The translations under genes and the position numbers were made by a program. From NCBI RefSeq assembly GCF_902506145.1, contig NZ_LR733520.1, positions 1,150,640 to 1,214,639 of the forward strand: a stretch of DNA of 64,000 nucleotides, given 5' to 3'. The notes under the pieces were generated by a model. It was not told the DNA's origin, did not search any database, and saw only the letters and a list, made by a program, of their open reading frames with translations. Positions 43,327-54,336 of this stretch are shown piece by piece (position 1 is the first letter of the stretch; each line of letters opens with the position of its first letter). The DNA comes from Burkholderia sp. 8Y. GTDB taxonomy: Bacteria; Pseudomonadota; Gammaproteobacteria; Burkholderiales; Burkholderiaceae.

Positions 43327-44256
43327 ATGGATATCAATCAAGCCAGCAATCTCGCCTCGAGCGCGGTCATCGCGGCGATCCCGCTGATGTTCGCGGGCGC
43401 GGGGGAACTCGTCGCGGAGAAGTCCGGCGTGCTCAACCTGGGCGTCGAAGGCATGATGCTGATGGGCGCCGTCACGGGCTACGCGGTCACGTCGATCACC
43501 GGCAGTCCGTGGCTCGGCATTGTGGCGTCGGTGTTCGCCGGACTCGCGATGGCGCTGCTCTTCGGCTTTCTCACCATCACGATGCTCGCCAACCAGGTCG
43601 CCACGGGCCTTTCGCTGACCATCTTCGGCATCGGTTTCTCGGCGTACGTCGGCAAGCCGTACACGTCGGCGGCAGTGCGCGCGACCATCGATGTGATGCC
43701 GATTCCCGGCCTGGCGTCGATTCCCGTCCTCGGGCCCGCGATCTTTTCGCTGACGCCGCTCGGCTATCTGGCCTTCGTGATGTTCGCCGTGATCGGCTGG
43801 TTCCTGTACAAGACCCGCGCGGGGCTCGTGCTGCGTTCGGTCGGCGAATCGCCAGCGGTGGCGCATTCGGTCGGCTTTCCGGTGGTCGGGGTGCGCTATG
43901 GCGCGACGCTTTTCGGCGGCGCAATGGCGGGCATCGCGGGCGGTTATTACTCCATCGTCTATCTGCACGTCTGGCAGGAACAGCTCACCTCGGGCCGTGG
44001 CTGGATTGCGCTCGCGCTCGTCGTGTTCGCAACGTGGCGGCCGGGGCGTCTTTTGATCGGCGCGCTACTGTTCGGCGCGGTCATGGCGTTGCAGTTCTAC
44101 GCGCAGGCCATCGGCGTGCCGGTGCCGACGCAGTTTCTCGCGATGCTGCCGTATATCGCGACCATCGTCGTGCTCGTGCTGATCTCGCGCAACCCGAACA
44201 CGATCAAGCTCAACGCGCCGGCATCGCTTGGCAAGCCGTTTTTCGCGGCGAGCTGA
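43327..44256 (+). CDS. ABC transporter permease, nucleoside (BMP-associated) type, subunit 2
   Basis: This is the second membrane subunit of the importer, BPD_transp_2 family (309 residues). The early block [20 protein letters not shown] and the [13 protein letters not shown] stretch match the second permease of this transporter type, and [13 protein letters not shown] is another conserved segment. It is separated from the binding-protein gene by a 36-base tandem repeat array, so expression of the two may differ. Confidence 0.92.
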   Translation: MDINQASNLASSAVIAAIPLMFAGAGELVAEKSGVLNLGVEGMMLMGAVTGYAVTSITGSPWLGIVASVFAGLAMALLFGFLTITMLANQVATGLSLTIFGIGFSAYVGKPYTSAAVRATIDVMPIPGLASIPVLGPAIFSLTPLGYLAFVMFAVIGWFLYKTRAGLVLRSVGESPAVAHSVGFPVVGVRYGATLFGGAMAGIAGGYYSIVYLHVWQEQLTSGRGWIALALVVFATWRPGRLLIGALLFGAVMALQFYAQAIGVPVPTQFLAMLPYIATIVVLVLISRNPNTIKLNAPASLGKPFFAAS

Positions 44257-44258
44257 TT

Positions 44259-44379
44259 CATGCAGCGCGCCGGCATTTTGCATTCGCGGTGCCGCATGCA
44301 GAGCGTTGGCATTCTGCATTCGCGGTGCCGCATGCAGCGCGCTGGCATTTTGCATTCGCGGTGCCGCATGCAAAGTGCC
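44259..44379. repeat. 36-bp tandem repeat array (three units plus a partial)
   Basis: Three head-to-tail 36-base units lie at 44272-44307, 44308-44343 and 44344-44379, preceded by a 13-base partial copy at 44259. The first 29 bases of each unit are almost invariant (one C/T change) and the last seven vary. Each unit contains an inverted repeat, TGCAT-TC-GCGG-TG-CCGC-ATGCA, so the array could form a string of small hairpins in the mRNA. It starts three bases after the permease stop codon and ends about 145 bases before the binding-protein gene. Confidence 0.9.
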
Positions 44380-44524
44380 GCATTCAATCGTGCGCGGTCG
44401 GGCGGTGTGTTGTTCCGCTACCGCACCGCGCGCGCCTGATGTCCCCGCCGCCTTTTTTGGCAGACGAAACTTCAGGCGTGGCGTTTTTCGTTTTTGCATA
44501 CAACATCCAAAGAGGAGAATCACA

Positions 44525-45610
44525 ATGCAGAAAACCTGGCTGAAGGCGATCACGGCCACTGTCGCGCTGTCCGCGACGCTCGCCGCCGCGAGTGCGCAAG
44601 CCGCGGACGCTCCAGGCGTCGCGTTCGTCTATCTCGGCAATCCGGGCGATGCCGGCTGGACCTTCGCGCACGACGCCGGCAGCAAGGAAGCCGAAGCGAA
44701 GTTCGGCAACAAGATCAAGATCACGCGCGTGGAGAACGTGCCGGAATCCGCGGACTCGGAACGCGTGTTCCGCGATCTGGCGAACAAGGGCAACAAGATC
44801 ATCTTCGGCACGAGCTTCGGCTATCAGGACTTCCAGCTGAAGGTCGCAAAAGACTTTCCGGACACCATTTTCCTGACCGCGACGGGCTTCAAGAAGGCGA
44901 AGAACTTCGGCACATATGACGTTCGGATGTATCAGGGCGCGTATCTCGCGGGCGTCGCGGCGGCTTACGTGACGAAGACGAACACGCTGGGCTTCGTCGC
45001 TTCGGTGCCGATTCCCGAAGTGGTCCGCAACATCAACGCCTATACCTTGGGCGCGCGGTCGGTGAACCCGAAGATTCATACGAAGGTCATCTGGATCAAT
45101 AGCTGGTTCGATCCGGGCAAGGAAAAGCAGGCGGCCGAAACGCTGATCGGGCAGGGCGCGGACGTGCTGTTGCAGAACACCGATTCGAACGCGACGCTCA
45201 ACACCGCGAACGAGAAGCACGTTCACGCGTTCGGCTGGGATTCGAACATGAAGAAGTTCGGTCCGGACGCGCATCTGGGCTCGGTCGTCGCGCACTGGGG
45301 CGTGTATTACGACGACGTGATCCAGAAGGTGCTCGACGGCAAGTGGAAGAACGATCCGGTCTGGCTCGGGATTCCGCAGAAGGCCGTGGACCTCGAAGAC
45401 CTGAACACGACGGCCATTCCCGCGAAGGCGGTGCAGGCTGTCGCCGCGAAGCGGGACGAACTGCATTTCGGCAAGTGGGATGTATTCAGCGGCCCGATCA
45501 AGGACCAGTCCGGTGCGGACAAGGTGCCGGCAGGCAAGACGCTGTCGGATCCGGAACTGCAGCGTCTCAACTGGTATGTGGAAGGGGTGGACGGGTCGCT
45601 GCCGAAGTGA
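44525..45610 (+). CDS. BMP family purine nucleoside-binding protein
   Basis: This is the periplasmic binding protein of the importer, BMP/PnrA family (361 residues). The signal peptide (MQKTWLKAITATVALSATLA and on to AQAADA) lacks a lipobox cysteine, so it should be free in the periplasm. Conserved blocks are GVAFVYLGNPGDAGWTFAHD, the NADS-like LLQNTDSNATLN and AFGWDSNMKKFGPDAHLGSV. In this family the ligand is a purine nucleoside or nucleobase; the neighbouring 8-oxoguanine deaminase raises oxidised purines as candidates (inference). The gene order ATPase-permease-permease-binding protein differs from the common binding-protein-first order. Confidence 0.92.
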   Translation: MQKTWLKAITATVALSATLAAASAQAADAPGVAFVYLGNPGDAGWTFAHDAGSKEAEAKFGNKIKITRVENVPESADSERVFRDLANKGNKIIFGTSFGYQDFQLKVAKDFPDTIFLTATGFKKAKNFGTYDVRMYQGAYLAGVAAAYVTKTNTLGFVASVPIPEVVRNINAYTLGARSVNPKIHTKVIWINSWFDPGKEKQAAETLIGQGADVLLQNTDSNATLNTANEKHVHAFGWDSNMKKFGPDAHLGSVVAHWGVYYDDVIQKVLDGKWKNDPVWLGIPQKAVDLEDLNTTAIPAKAVQAVAAKRDELHFGKWDVFSGPIKDQSGADKVPAGKTLSDPELQRLNWYVEGVDGSLPK

Positions 45611-45636
45611 GTGGGCGTCGTCGTTACCTGAAACGA

Positions 45637-45663
45637 AAACCGCGCCCTCGGGCGCGGTTTCTA
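45637..45663. terminator. Terminator after the nucleoside importer operon
   Basis: AAACCGCGCC and GGCGCGGTTT form a ten-base-pair stem with tetraloop CTCG. T-rich tracts lie on both sides when each strand is read, so it can serve the importer operon and the convergent dodecin gene. Confidence 0.85.
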
Positions 45664-45694
45664 CTGATGGCATTCAAAACGCCATCTTCAATCC

Positions 45695-45904
45695 TCAATC
45701 GTCGATGCGCAGCCCCACCTTGATCGTCACCTGCCAGTGCAGGACTTCGCCGTTTTCGATATGCCCGCGCGTTTCCGTCACTTCGAACCAGTGCATGTTG
45801 CGCAGGGTCTTCGACGCCTTGGCGAGCGCGACGCGCACCGCGTCATCGCTGGATTGAGTCGACGAGCCGGTAAGTTCGATCTGCTTATAGACGTGTTCCG
45901 ACAT
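45695..45904 (-). CDS. Dodecin family flavin-binding protein
   Basis: Dodecins are 65-75-residue proteins that form hollow dodecamers storing flavin or coenzyme A. This 69-residue protein has the family pattern: HVYKQIELTGSSTQSSDDAV, the aromatic MHWFEVTETRGHIENG (the tryptophan stacks on flavin) and the final strand VLHWQVTIKVGLRID. The start has an AGGAGAAC ribosome-binding site (minus strand). It is monocistronic by layout. Confidence 0.93.
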   Translation of the reverse strand: MSEHVYKQIELTGSSTQSSDDAVRVALAKASKTLRNMHWFEVTETRGHIENGEVLHWQVTIKVGLRIDD

Positions 45905-46031
45905 GGTGTTCTCCTTGTGGTGTGCTCGGAATGCGATTCCAGCAAGGCGCGCGCCACGGCGCTAAGGAACGGCCGCCGCGTCACGAGAAGGCATTAACGC
46001 GTCCCGACAGACAGCCACGACGCGACGAGGC

Positions 46032-46478
46032 TCAACGCAGCGGACGTGAAGCGGCGTCGCCCGCGTCCTGACGGCGCGTGCCGCGACGCCGGCGCGCGGA
46101 AACGGTCGCACCGAACTCGCTCAGAATCTGCGTGCGGGCGCGGCTTGCGAATACCAGGAAGCCGAAGCCATTGGCCTCGTACCAGTAGCCGCCGTTCTCG
46201 AGCCCGTCGAGCGGCTGCTCCAGTGCATTCGTGATGGATTCGACGCAGCGCCGATGCAGCTCGTCGATGGCCGGGTAGGGCGGCTGGGCGCCGCGCACGC
46301 TGCACAGCAGGACATCGAGTCCTGGCAGCGCATGTGTATACAGCACCGGTTCGTCCTGCGCGCGAGCGCGTGCAATCTTGGTGTCGAGCTGGCCGAACGG
46401 CTTGAAATGCCGCAGCACGGCGAGAAAAGACTCGTCGCCATCAGCCTTCACGCGTCTACGCTTTTTCGGGAAGGACAT
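46032..46478 (-). CDS. Hypothetical protein with basic termini
   Basis: I do not recognise the family. The 148-residue protein starts MSFPKKRRRVKADGDESFLA and has a soluble core (HFKPFGQLDTKIARARAQDE, then LYTHALPGLDVLLCSVRGAQ). A C-terminal basic stretch (VSARRRRGTRRQ) follows. Codon use is like its neighbours. The start at 46476-46478 is five bases after GGCGAG on the minus strand; in-frame ATGs further upstream exist but have no support. No membrane helix or signal peptide is seen. Confidence 0.65.
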   Translation of the reverse strand: MSFPKKRRRVKADGDESFLAVLRHFKPFGQLDTKIARARAQDEPVLYTHALPGLDVLLCSVRGAQPPYPAIDELHRRCVESITNALEQPLDGLENGGYWYEANGFGFLVFASRARTQILSEFGATVSARRRRGTRRQDAGDAASRPLR

Positions 46479-46852
46479 AAAAACTCGCCTGAAAAAGAAT
46501 TGCAAGAAACGCAGCGTCCTCATGCGGCCACTCCCGTCTTGCGTGCCGCACGTCGATCTTTTATAGCGCATCGATGTGATCAGGTCACGGTGATTCGAGC
46601 CTCCGGAACGCGCGACCGGCACATTGCCGATAGGCGTCAAAAGCGCACGAATCATGCCGATGACCTGTTGGCGGCCCGCTGGCATCCCCTCGGCATTCCC
46701 CTATGGGCATCTATCTGACATCTGTCTCAATAATAGTCCTGCTCCTAGCCGCGCGAACAGCCTGGACGAAGAAAAAAAAGCGGCCACGCTAACTAAAGGC
46801 GGATGGCGTGCCCTAAAGCGGGGCTCTCGCCCCTTCCGCTGCGCTCATTCGT
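46479..46852. other. Intergenic region between a hypothetical gene and mscL
   Basis: This 374-base gap is AT-richer than its surroundings (for example 46700-46800) and carries no convincing gene. A short hairpin GGGGC-TCTC-GCCCC at 46820-46833 lies 20 bases beyond the mscL stop on the minus strand and may be its terminator. Confidence 0.5.
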
Positions 46853-47296
46853 CTAGACGCGCGGCGTCTTTCTGAGTTCATCGCGGATGTCGCGCAGCAG
46901 CAGCACGTCTTCGGGCGGTGCGGCGGGGGCCGGCGTCTCCGTGGGCTTGCGCAGATTGTTGATGAACTTGACCATCAGAAAAATGATGAATGCGAGGATC
47001 AGGAAGTTGATCAGCACCGTGATGAACGAGCCGTAGCCGAAAACCGCCACGCCCGCCGTCTGCAGATCCTTGTACGAATCGGGGTTGCCTTTGAAGGTCG
47101 GCGGTATGTGGCCGAGCCGGATGAAAAGATTGGAGAAATCGAGGCCGCCCGTCGCGAGGCCGACGACCGGCATGATCAAATCCTTGACGATGGAATTGAC
47201 GATGGTCGAAAACGCGCCACCGATGATGACGCCGACCGCGAGGTCCATGACGTTGCCCTTCAGCGCGAAGTTCTTGAATTCGTCGATCATGCTCAT
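46853..47296 (-). CDS. mscL: Large-conductance mechanosensitive channel MscL
   Basis: MscL is a homopentameric inner-membrane channel that opens under hypo-osmotic shock. The 147 residues show the N-terminal amphipathic helix and TM1 ([20 protein letters not shown], then [20 protein letters not shown]), a periplasmic loop, TM2 ([20 protein letters not shown]) and the C-terminal bundle ([13 protein letters not shown]). GGAGG lies eight bases before the start on the minus strand. Length and layout are normal. Confidence 0.97.
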   Translation of the reverse strand: MSMIDEFKNFALKGNVMDLAVGVIIGGAFSTIVNSIVKDLIMPVVGLATGGLDFSNLFIRLGHIPPTFKGNPDSYKDLQTAGVAVFGYGSFITVLINFLILAFIIFLMVKFINNLRKPTETPAPAAPPEDVLLLRDIRDELRKTPRV

Positions 47297-47480
47297 GCGG
47301 GGATTCCTCCTTTTCAGGTGCGAAACGATTGTTCTGAGCGTGCAGCGAAACGCCATTGCACGCTGCTCCATATGTACAAGCGAAACGACGCGTGAAGCGC
47401 GTTTCGCTCGCGGGCAAGGCAATGATAGACAATCCGTTCGCGCGCCGCGCAGCGGGTGACTCGTCAGACGACACGCACGG

Positions 47481-48866
47481 CTAGGCGGCCTGCACGCGCC
47501 CGACGCTGATCGCCGCGCAGAACGCCGCGTGATCGGCCACGGTCTGCGCGCCGTACCGCTCGGCCCAGACTGCGTAGGCGGCGTCGAGCTTGTCGGACGT
47601 GCCGCAGTAGCCGGCAATGAGCGCGGCGTCGCCGGTGCGGGCGTGCGCGCGGGCGAGCAGCAGGCCGAGACACCACGCGTAGAAGTCGAAGGTCGCGCCG
47701 TGAAGCCAGTCGACGGGAACGGAGCCGCGAATCTGCTTCATCTGCCGCACGTAGAAATCGCGCCCGGCGATGGTCGTCCAGCCGAGCAACGCATCGGATG
47801 AACTCTGCAGGAGGCGCTGGCCATGCACGACGCGCCTGCCCTGATGACGAAACGGTTCGTCGAGCGGCGGCACGAACGGCGCGGCGGCCGGCACGATGCC
47901 TTCCTTCACCTGCATGAAGATCGGGTCGCCGAGCGCGCGGCCGATCATCAGCACCAGATAGGCGCGCGTGCCGACGCTTCCGACACCCACCACGCGATGC
48001 GCGACATCCACCACATCGTAGCGTTCGAGCATCATGCGCCACTCGCCCGCGATGGTCTGCAAGTACGCCTTGAAGCCGTCGATCACGTGGTTCTTTTCGG
48101 CGGCGTCGAGTTCCGTCAGGATCGGCGGATCGACCTTGAAGCGCCAGCTCTTGCCGGCGGGCTCCGCGACCTTCGCGAGCATCGTCGCGTGCGAGCGTTT
48201 CATGGCGCGCTCGACCGTGCGTTCGATGGTGCATTTCTCGTCGGCGGTGAGGCGCGTGGGCGCGTCGATGTGCAGCGCGCTCGCGTAGGAACGCATCTGC
48301 CACAGGTCGTACGGGCTCACTTGGCGCAGCGCGTTCATCGTCGTGCGGTACGCCTCGCAGGCCGAACGCACCGCGCGCTCGCGGCCTTCTGCATCCACGC
48401 CGTTTTCGCGGGCGGCGACGTTGATGCTCGCGGTCAGGCGCTTCAGGTCCCACTCCCAGGGAGCGACGAGCGTCTCGTCGAAATCGTTGAGATCGAACAC
48501 GACGTCCTGACGCGGCGTGCGAAAGAGGCCGAAATTGTTGATGTGCGCGTCGCCGTCGATCATCACGTTGTGCCCGATCGATGGCGACCTCGCGAGATCC
48601 CACGCCATGACGGTCGCGGCGCCGCGCAGGAACGCGAACGGCGATTCGGCCATGCGCGACATGCGCAGCGGCACGAGCCGCTCCTGGCGTCCTGCATTGA
48701 CCGCGAGCACGCGCTCGACGGGATCGGGCCGGTCCGGCTCCGGCTTCCAGTTCGCGTGCGCGTCGAAGGGGATGGCGTCGCGCAGCGCGCGGCCGGCGGC
48801 GCGGCTTTCCTCGGCCGTGCCGTTGGCTTGCGATGTCGTCGGAATGGAGCTGGGGCGCGTGGACAA
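47481..48866 (-). CDS. DUF2252 family protein
   Basis: This 461-residue protein belongs to DUF2252, which has a protein-kinase/aminoglycoside-phosphotransferase-like arrangement but no established function. Family blocks visible are [34 protein letters not shown] and [20 protein letters not shown], the last resembling a metal/nucleotide site. Late blocks are [15 protein letters not shown] and [19 protein letters not shown]. No signal peptide is seen. It is divergent from glgX. Confidence 0.88.
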   Translation of the reverse strand: MSTRPSSIPTTSQANGTAEESRAAGRALRDAIPFDAHANWKPEPDRPDPVERVLAVNAGRQERLVPLRMSRMAESPFAFLRGAATVMAWDLARSPSIGHNVMIDGDAHINNFGLFRTPRQDVVFDLNDFDETLVAPWEWDLKRLTASINVAARENGVDAEGRERAVRSACEAYRTTMNALRQVSPYDLWQMRSYASALHIDAPTRLTADEKCTIERTVERAMKRSHATMLAKVAEPAGKSWRFKVDPPILTELDAAEKNHVIDGFKAYLQTIAGEWRMMLERYDVVDVAHRVVGVGSVGTRAYLVLMIGRALGDPIFMQVKEGIVPAAAPFVPPLDEPFRHQGRRVVHGQRLLQSSSDALLGWTTIAGRDFYVRQMKQIRGSVPVDWLHGATFDFYAWCLGLLLARAHARTGDAALIAGYCGTSDKLDAAYAVWAERYGAQTVADHAAFCAAISVGRVQAA

Positions 48867-49131
48867 GCGGATCTCCTTTCGGCGAGCGATTGCTGCGGGT
48901 GCGATGACTGGCCAGCATACAGCAGTTCGCGCGCTGTTTTGGGCTTCTCGATCGCGCCGGCCATGGCGTGCGGCATGACGAGCCAGCCAGTCATGTGGAG
49001 GTAGTTACATAAGCAGTTGACCGTCACGCGTCGTCGCCGGGCACGGGCCTTGCTCAATCCGAATCCGCTTATGCCGTGCAATGCGGCACCCTTACCCCGC
49101 GCAACGCGCGTCACTCTCTGCCGAACATCTC

Positions 49132-51345
<2,214 letters not shown>

Positions 51346-51348
51346 CGC

Positions 51349-51591
51349 ATGGCGCTCCCGCCGATAAAGCGGGAGCCCGCGTCGATTGGTTATCATGCGA
51401 TCTTTGCCATCGCAAAGGCGGCGCAAGCCGTCTTTTTTCTTTTCCACGATGCCTTTTTCAAACCCTTTCGCATGATCCTGCACGCACTCTTGTGGGTGGC
51501 GACGTGGGATCAGCTCGAACGCATCTGGGAATTCGTCATCGGCTTCTTCAAGTTCTTGTGGGCGCTGCTGCGTTTCCTGGGCGGTGGCTAA
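51349..51591 (+). CDS. Small hydrophobic aromatic-rich protein
   Basis: This 80-residue protein starts three bases after the glgX stop. It is rich in Phe, Trp, Leu and Ala (AIAKAAQAVFFLFHDAFFKP; LHALLWVATWDQLERIWEFV; GFFKFLWALLRFLGGG) and could be one or two short or amphipathic membrane helices. I do not recognise a family. The close spacing suggests coupling to glgX. It could be a chance frame, but its composition, unlike most shadow frames here, is not Arg/Ala-dominated. Confidence 0.55.
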   Translation: MALPPIKREPASIGYHAIFAIAKAAQAVFFLFHDAFFKPFRMILHALLWVATWDQLERIWEFVIGFFKFLWALLRFLGGG

Positions 51592-51606
51592 AGCGCGCGC
51601 CCATGC

Positions 51607-51630
51607 AAAAGGCCCCGCGAGCGGGGCCTT
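51607..51630. terminator. Hairpin terminator between glgX unit and the TPR gene
   Basis: AAGGCCCC and GGGGCCTT form an eight-base-pair stem (loop GCGAGC). On the minus strand it is followed by TTTT, so it mainly serves the TPR-protein gene whose stop is at 51653, and may also end the glgX unit. Confidence 0.8.
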
Positions 51631-51652
51631 GCTGGTCGCTTGAAGTGACTGG

Positions 51653-52906
51653 TCAGGTATCGCGCCAGTTGTCGTCGTTGCTGCCGAGGTCGAGACCGCC
51701 GCCGCCGCCGCCGCTGCCGTCGTCCCAGTCGTTCGATCCGTTGCCGAAGTCCAGGCCGCCGCCGTTGTTGTTATTGTTGCCGAAGTCAAGCCCGCCATTG
51801 TCATTGCCGTCGTTGCGGCGTTCGACCGGCACTTCGCGCTCGATCACGCGGTCGCGTCCGTGCGACATCGCTTCGCCGAGCAGCACGCCGGTCAGAAGAC
51901 CGCCCATGCCGCCGCCGAACCCGCCGCCGCCTTGCTGGATAATGACGGGCGGCTGCTGCCCTTGCTGCGGCGGATACGGTCCCTGCTGCGGATACGGCCC
52001 TTGTTGACCATAAGGCGGCTGGCCGCGCCCAAAGCGTTCGGCTTCCTGCGCAAACGGAGACTGGCCGGACGCACCGGGCTGGCCCGCATTCGCCGCATTC
52101 GGATCAGGACGTCCTTCGGCGCGCGCCTTCAGGCTCGCCACCTGATTCTCGAGATCGTCGATGGCGTAGGGCGGCACCGGATTCTTCGAGTTCGAGAGCG
52201 CCTCGACCATCTCGCGCAGCTGCGTTTCTGTGCCTTCGACATCGCGCAGAAGCGCCTCATGGCCGGGCGCGGTCGACAGCCGCACGTCGAGCTTCAGCGT
52301 GCGCACGTCGTTGAGCAACTCGGTGGCGCGCTTGAGCTGCCCGCGACGATCGTCTTCGCTGCGGCCGTCGTCACGCGCGCGGGCGCGTCGCAGGCCCCAG
52401 CGCAGCACGAGCGCAATCGCCGCGATCAGCACCGCGAGGCCGATCCACATGCCCATCGACGGACCGTGTTTCTGCGGCGCGGCGGCCTGCTCCTGATTGA
52501 ACGGATTCAGCGATACCGCGCCGTTCGAGCCGCGATTGGTCGTCGCGTTCGTGCGGCTCGCGTCGTTGCGAATCCGCGCTTCCGTGGACGCGAAGCGCGA
52601 CGCGTCCGTGAAGCTCAACGACGGATCGAGCGACTTCGCCTGCTGGAGTTGCGAGAGCGCGTCGCTATAGCGGCCTTCGCGGTCCAGCACCTGCGCGTAG
52701 AGATAGTGCGCGTGCGCGTTCTTCGGATGCGCGTCGAGCACTTCGCTCAGTTGCGCGTCGGCTTGCTGCCAGTTGCCCTGCGTCATCGACTGCTCGACCT
52801 GCTGCGCGGTCGGCACGGCGGCCAGCGCGAGCGGAGAAGCGACCGACAGCGCAAGGGACAGCGCAAGGGACAGCGATAAGGCAAGAGCCGTGAAGGTCTT
52901 TTTCAT
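51653..52906 (-). CDS. TPR-containing membrane protein with Gly/Asn-rich C-terminus
   Basis: This 417-residue protein of no specific named family starts with a signal peptide made of a leucine/serine/alanine repeat (LSLSLALSLALSVASPLALA), encoded by 12-base DNA repeats at 52844-52879. A tetratricopeptide-type segment follows (residues about 35-100, WQQADAQLSEVLDAHPKNAH and DREGRYSDALSQLQQAKSLD). Then come a linker, one membrane helix (MWIGLAVLIAAIALVLRWGL, about 150-170), a charged coiled-coil part (about 185-265), and a Gln/Pro/Gly and Asn/Gly/Asp-rich low-complexity tail. The layout places the TPR part outside and the tail in the cytoplasm. It lies downstream of the pspA-like gene. Confidence 0.78.
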   Translation of the reverse strand: MKKTFTALALSLSLALSLALSVASPLALAAVPTAQQVEQSMTQGNWQQADAQLSEVLDAHPKNAHAHYLYAQVLDREGRYSDALSQLQQAKSLDPSLSFTDASRFASTEARIRNDASRTNATTNRGSNGAVSLNPFNQEQAAAPQKHGPSMGMWIGLAVLIAAIALVLRWGLRRARARDDGRSEDDRRGQLKRATELLNDVRTLKLDVRLSTAPGHEALLRDVEGTETQLREMVEALSNSKNPVPPYAIDDLENQVASLKARAEGRPDPNAANAGQPGASGQSPFAQEAERFGRGQPPYGQQGPYPQQGPYPPQQGQQPPVIIQQGGGGFGGGMGGLLTGVLLGEAMSHGRDRVIEREVPVERRNDGNDNGGLDFGNNNNNGGGLDFGNGSNDWDDGSGGGGGGLDLGSNDDNWRDT

Positions 52907-53026
52907 GTGCGGGCCGGGCGTTGCGACGCCCGTCTCCATTCGAAGCTGCGATCGGTGATTGCCAGGACGTCGCAAGGCGGATACCTGAAAGACATGTTCC
53001 GCCTGCTCCGGCGGCATGCACCGTGA

Positions 53027-53707
53027 TTACTGCGCCGGCGTATCTAGCTGCTTTTTCAGAGCTTCCAGACGGTCGTCCACCGACGGCCCGCGATTGAGCG
53101 CCGCGAGCTTGTCGTCGAGCGCCTTGCCGGACTTCTGATCGGCCGAATTCAGACGCGCGTCGGAGCGGGCGTTCGAGAGCTGGACCTTGTCCTCGAGCTT
53201 CTGAAAATCTTCCGACAGATTCTTTCCGCCGATGCCGCCGAGCGCCGTCGCCGCCGTGTCCTTCGCCTGCGCGATTTGCTGCTTCGCCTGAAGAATGTTC
53301 GAGCGGGCATTGAGGTCGTTGCGGCGCTGGCGCATGTCGGCGATTTGCTGCTTCAGATGATCGACCGACGGCACGAGCGTAAGCAGTTCGGCCGCGAGCG
53401 CGTCGCGTTCGGTCTCGGCGTTGGCTTGCGCTGCGAGCGCCTCGCGCGCGAGACTTTCGTCGCCGCCTTGCAGCGCGCGTTTCGCGCCGTCTTCGTACTT
53501 CTTCGCCTTTTCGGCGGCGGCGTCGCGCTTGCTTTGCTGCGTGGCGACTTGCGCCTCGATCTCGATCAGCGAGTTCTCCGCCTTCCCGATGCTGTCGTCG
53601 AGCTCGCGCACGATCTGGCGAGCATCGCGCGAGGGATCCTGCATGGTATCGGCGGCATCGTTCAGAAGACCTTTGACGGTGCGCGTGATGGAATCGAAAA
53701 GCGACAT
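53027..53707 (-). CDS. PspA/IM30 family protein
   Basis: This 226-residue membrane-stress coiled-coil protein belongs to the ESCRT-III-like PspA/Vipp1 family. It starts MSLFDSITRTVKGLLNDAAD with the amphipathic membrane-binding helix. A long helical body follows (PSRDARQIVRELDDSIGKAE; EIEAQVATQQSKRDAAAEKA). Family proteins polymerise on stressed inner membranes. The start at 53705-53707 has AGGAGA six bases upstream on the minus strand. No pspB, pspC or pspF is nearby; instead it is followed by a TPR membrane protein, possibly a partner (inference). Confidence 0.9.
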   Translation of the reverse strand: MSLFDSITRTVKGLLNDAADTMQDPSRDARQIVRELDDSIGKAENSLIEIEAQVATQQSKRDAAAEKAKKYEDGAKRALQGGDESLAREALAAQANAETERDALAAELLTLVPSVDHLKQQIADMRQRRNDLNARSNILQAKQQIAQAKDTAATALGGIGGKNLSEDFQKLEDKVQLSNARSDARLNSADQKSGKALDDKLAALNRGPSVDDRLEALKKQLDTPAQ

Positions 53708-53916
53708 ATATCTTCTCCTGGGTGATGACCACGGCGGGCGCGCCGCGCATCGAATGTGAGGCGCCGCGCCGCGAATGCAAGCGAAGCGGCGCTGCATTCA
53801 TGCGCGGGTTTACCCGCTTATTAGAGCACGGCGCGACTTAATGTGGACTTAAGCAAGGTGAAGGAATGTAACGGCGAAGCGGGCGCGCGCCGTGAAGAAG
53901 AGAAGGAAGGACAGGC

Positions 53917-54336
53917 TCAGCCGCCGAGGCGTCCGTCTCCGGTCAGCGAGGCGTCCTCGCCGGCGCTTTCGGCGTCGTCGCGGCTGACAGGCACGCTGGC
54001 CGTTGCCGCTGTCGATGCCGCGGCGGCCGCAGCCGCGGCCTGCGTCCGCGCGAGGCTCTTGCCCGCGCTCGCGGCGGCTTCGCGCGCTTCGCGGGCTGCT
54101 GCCTTCGCGGCGACGCTGCGTAGCGCGACATCGAGCGCATCAGGGGCCTTCGGTGCGCGCAGACGGTCGACGATACCCGCAACCTTGATCTGCTCGCTCG
54201 TCGCGTTGAAGTTGAGCACCGCCCGCCGCATGAGTTCGCTCACGCTGATGCCCAGGTCGTCCGCGGTCTTGCTGATGGCGAGCTTTTGCGCGGGGGTCAC
54301 GAAAACAACGATGCGTTCGGTAGGCTTGGTGGTCAT
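53917..54336 (-). CDS. Ribbon-helix-helix-like DNA-binding protein with alanine-rich tail
   Basis: This is a 139-residue protein whose N-terminus (about residues 5-45: TERIVVFVTPAQKLAISKTA, DDLGISVSELMRRAVLNF) fits a ribbon-helix-helix/CopG-like fold. A charged linker follows and then an Ala-rich segment (QAAAAAAAASTAATASVPV). It might be an orphan antitoxin-like or chromosomal regulator; no toxin gene is adjacent. The function is not known. It is divergent from the PBP1A gene. Confidence 0.65.
   Translation of the reverse strand: MTTKPTERIVVFVTPAQKLAISKTADDLGISVSELMRRAVLNFNATSEQIKVAGIVDRLRAPKAPDALDVALRSVAAKAAAREAREAAASAGKSLARTQAAAAAAAASTAATASVPVSRDDAESAGEDASLTGDGRLGG

Noticed and set aside
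44259-44379. CRISPR-like repeat array
   Set aside because: The 36-base units are head to tail with no unique spacers, and no cas gene is present. It is a plain tandem repeat.
44228-44524. Longer N-terminus for the BMP binding protein running through the tandem repeats
   Set aside because: It would place a repeat-encoded peptide before a normal signal peptide. The ATG at 44525 has a good ribosome-binding site (AGAGGAG) and standard signal sequence.
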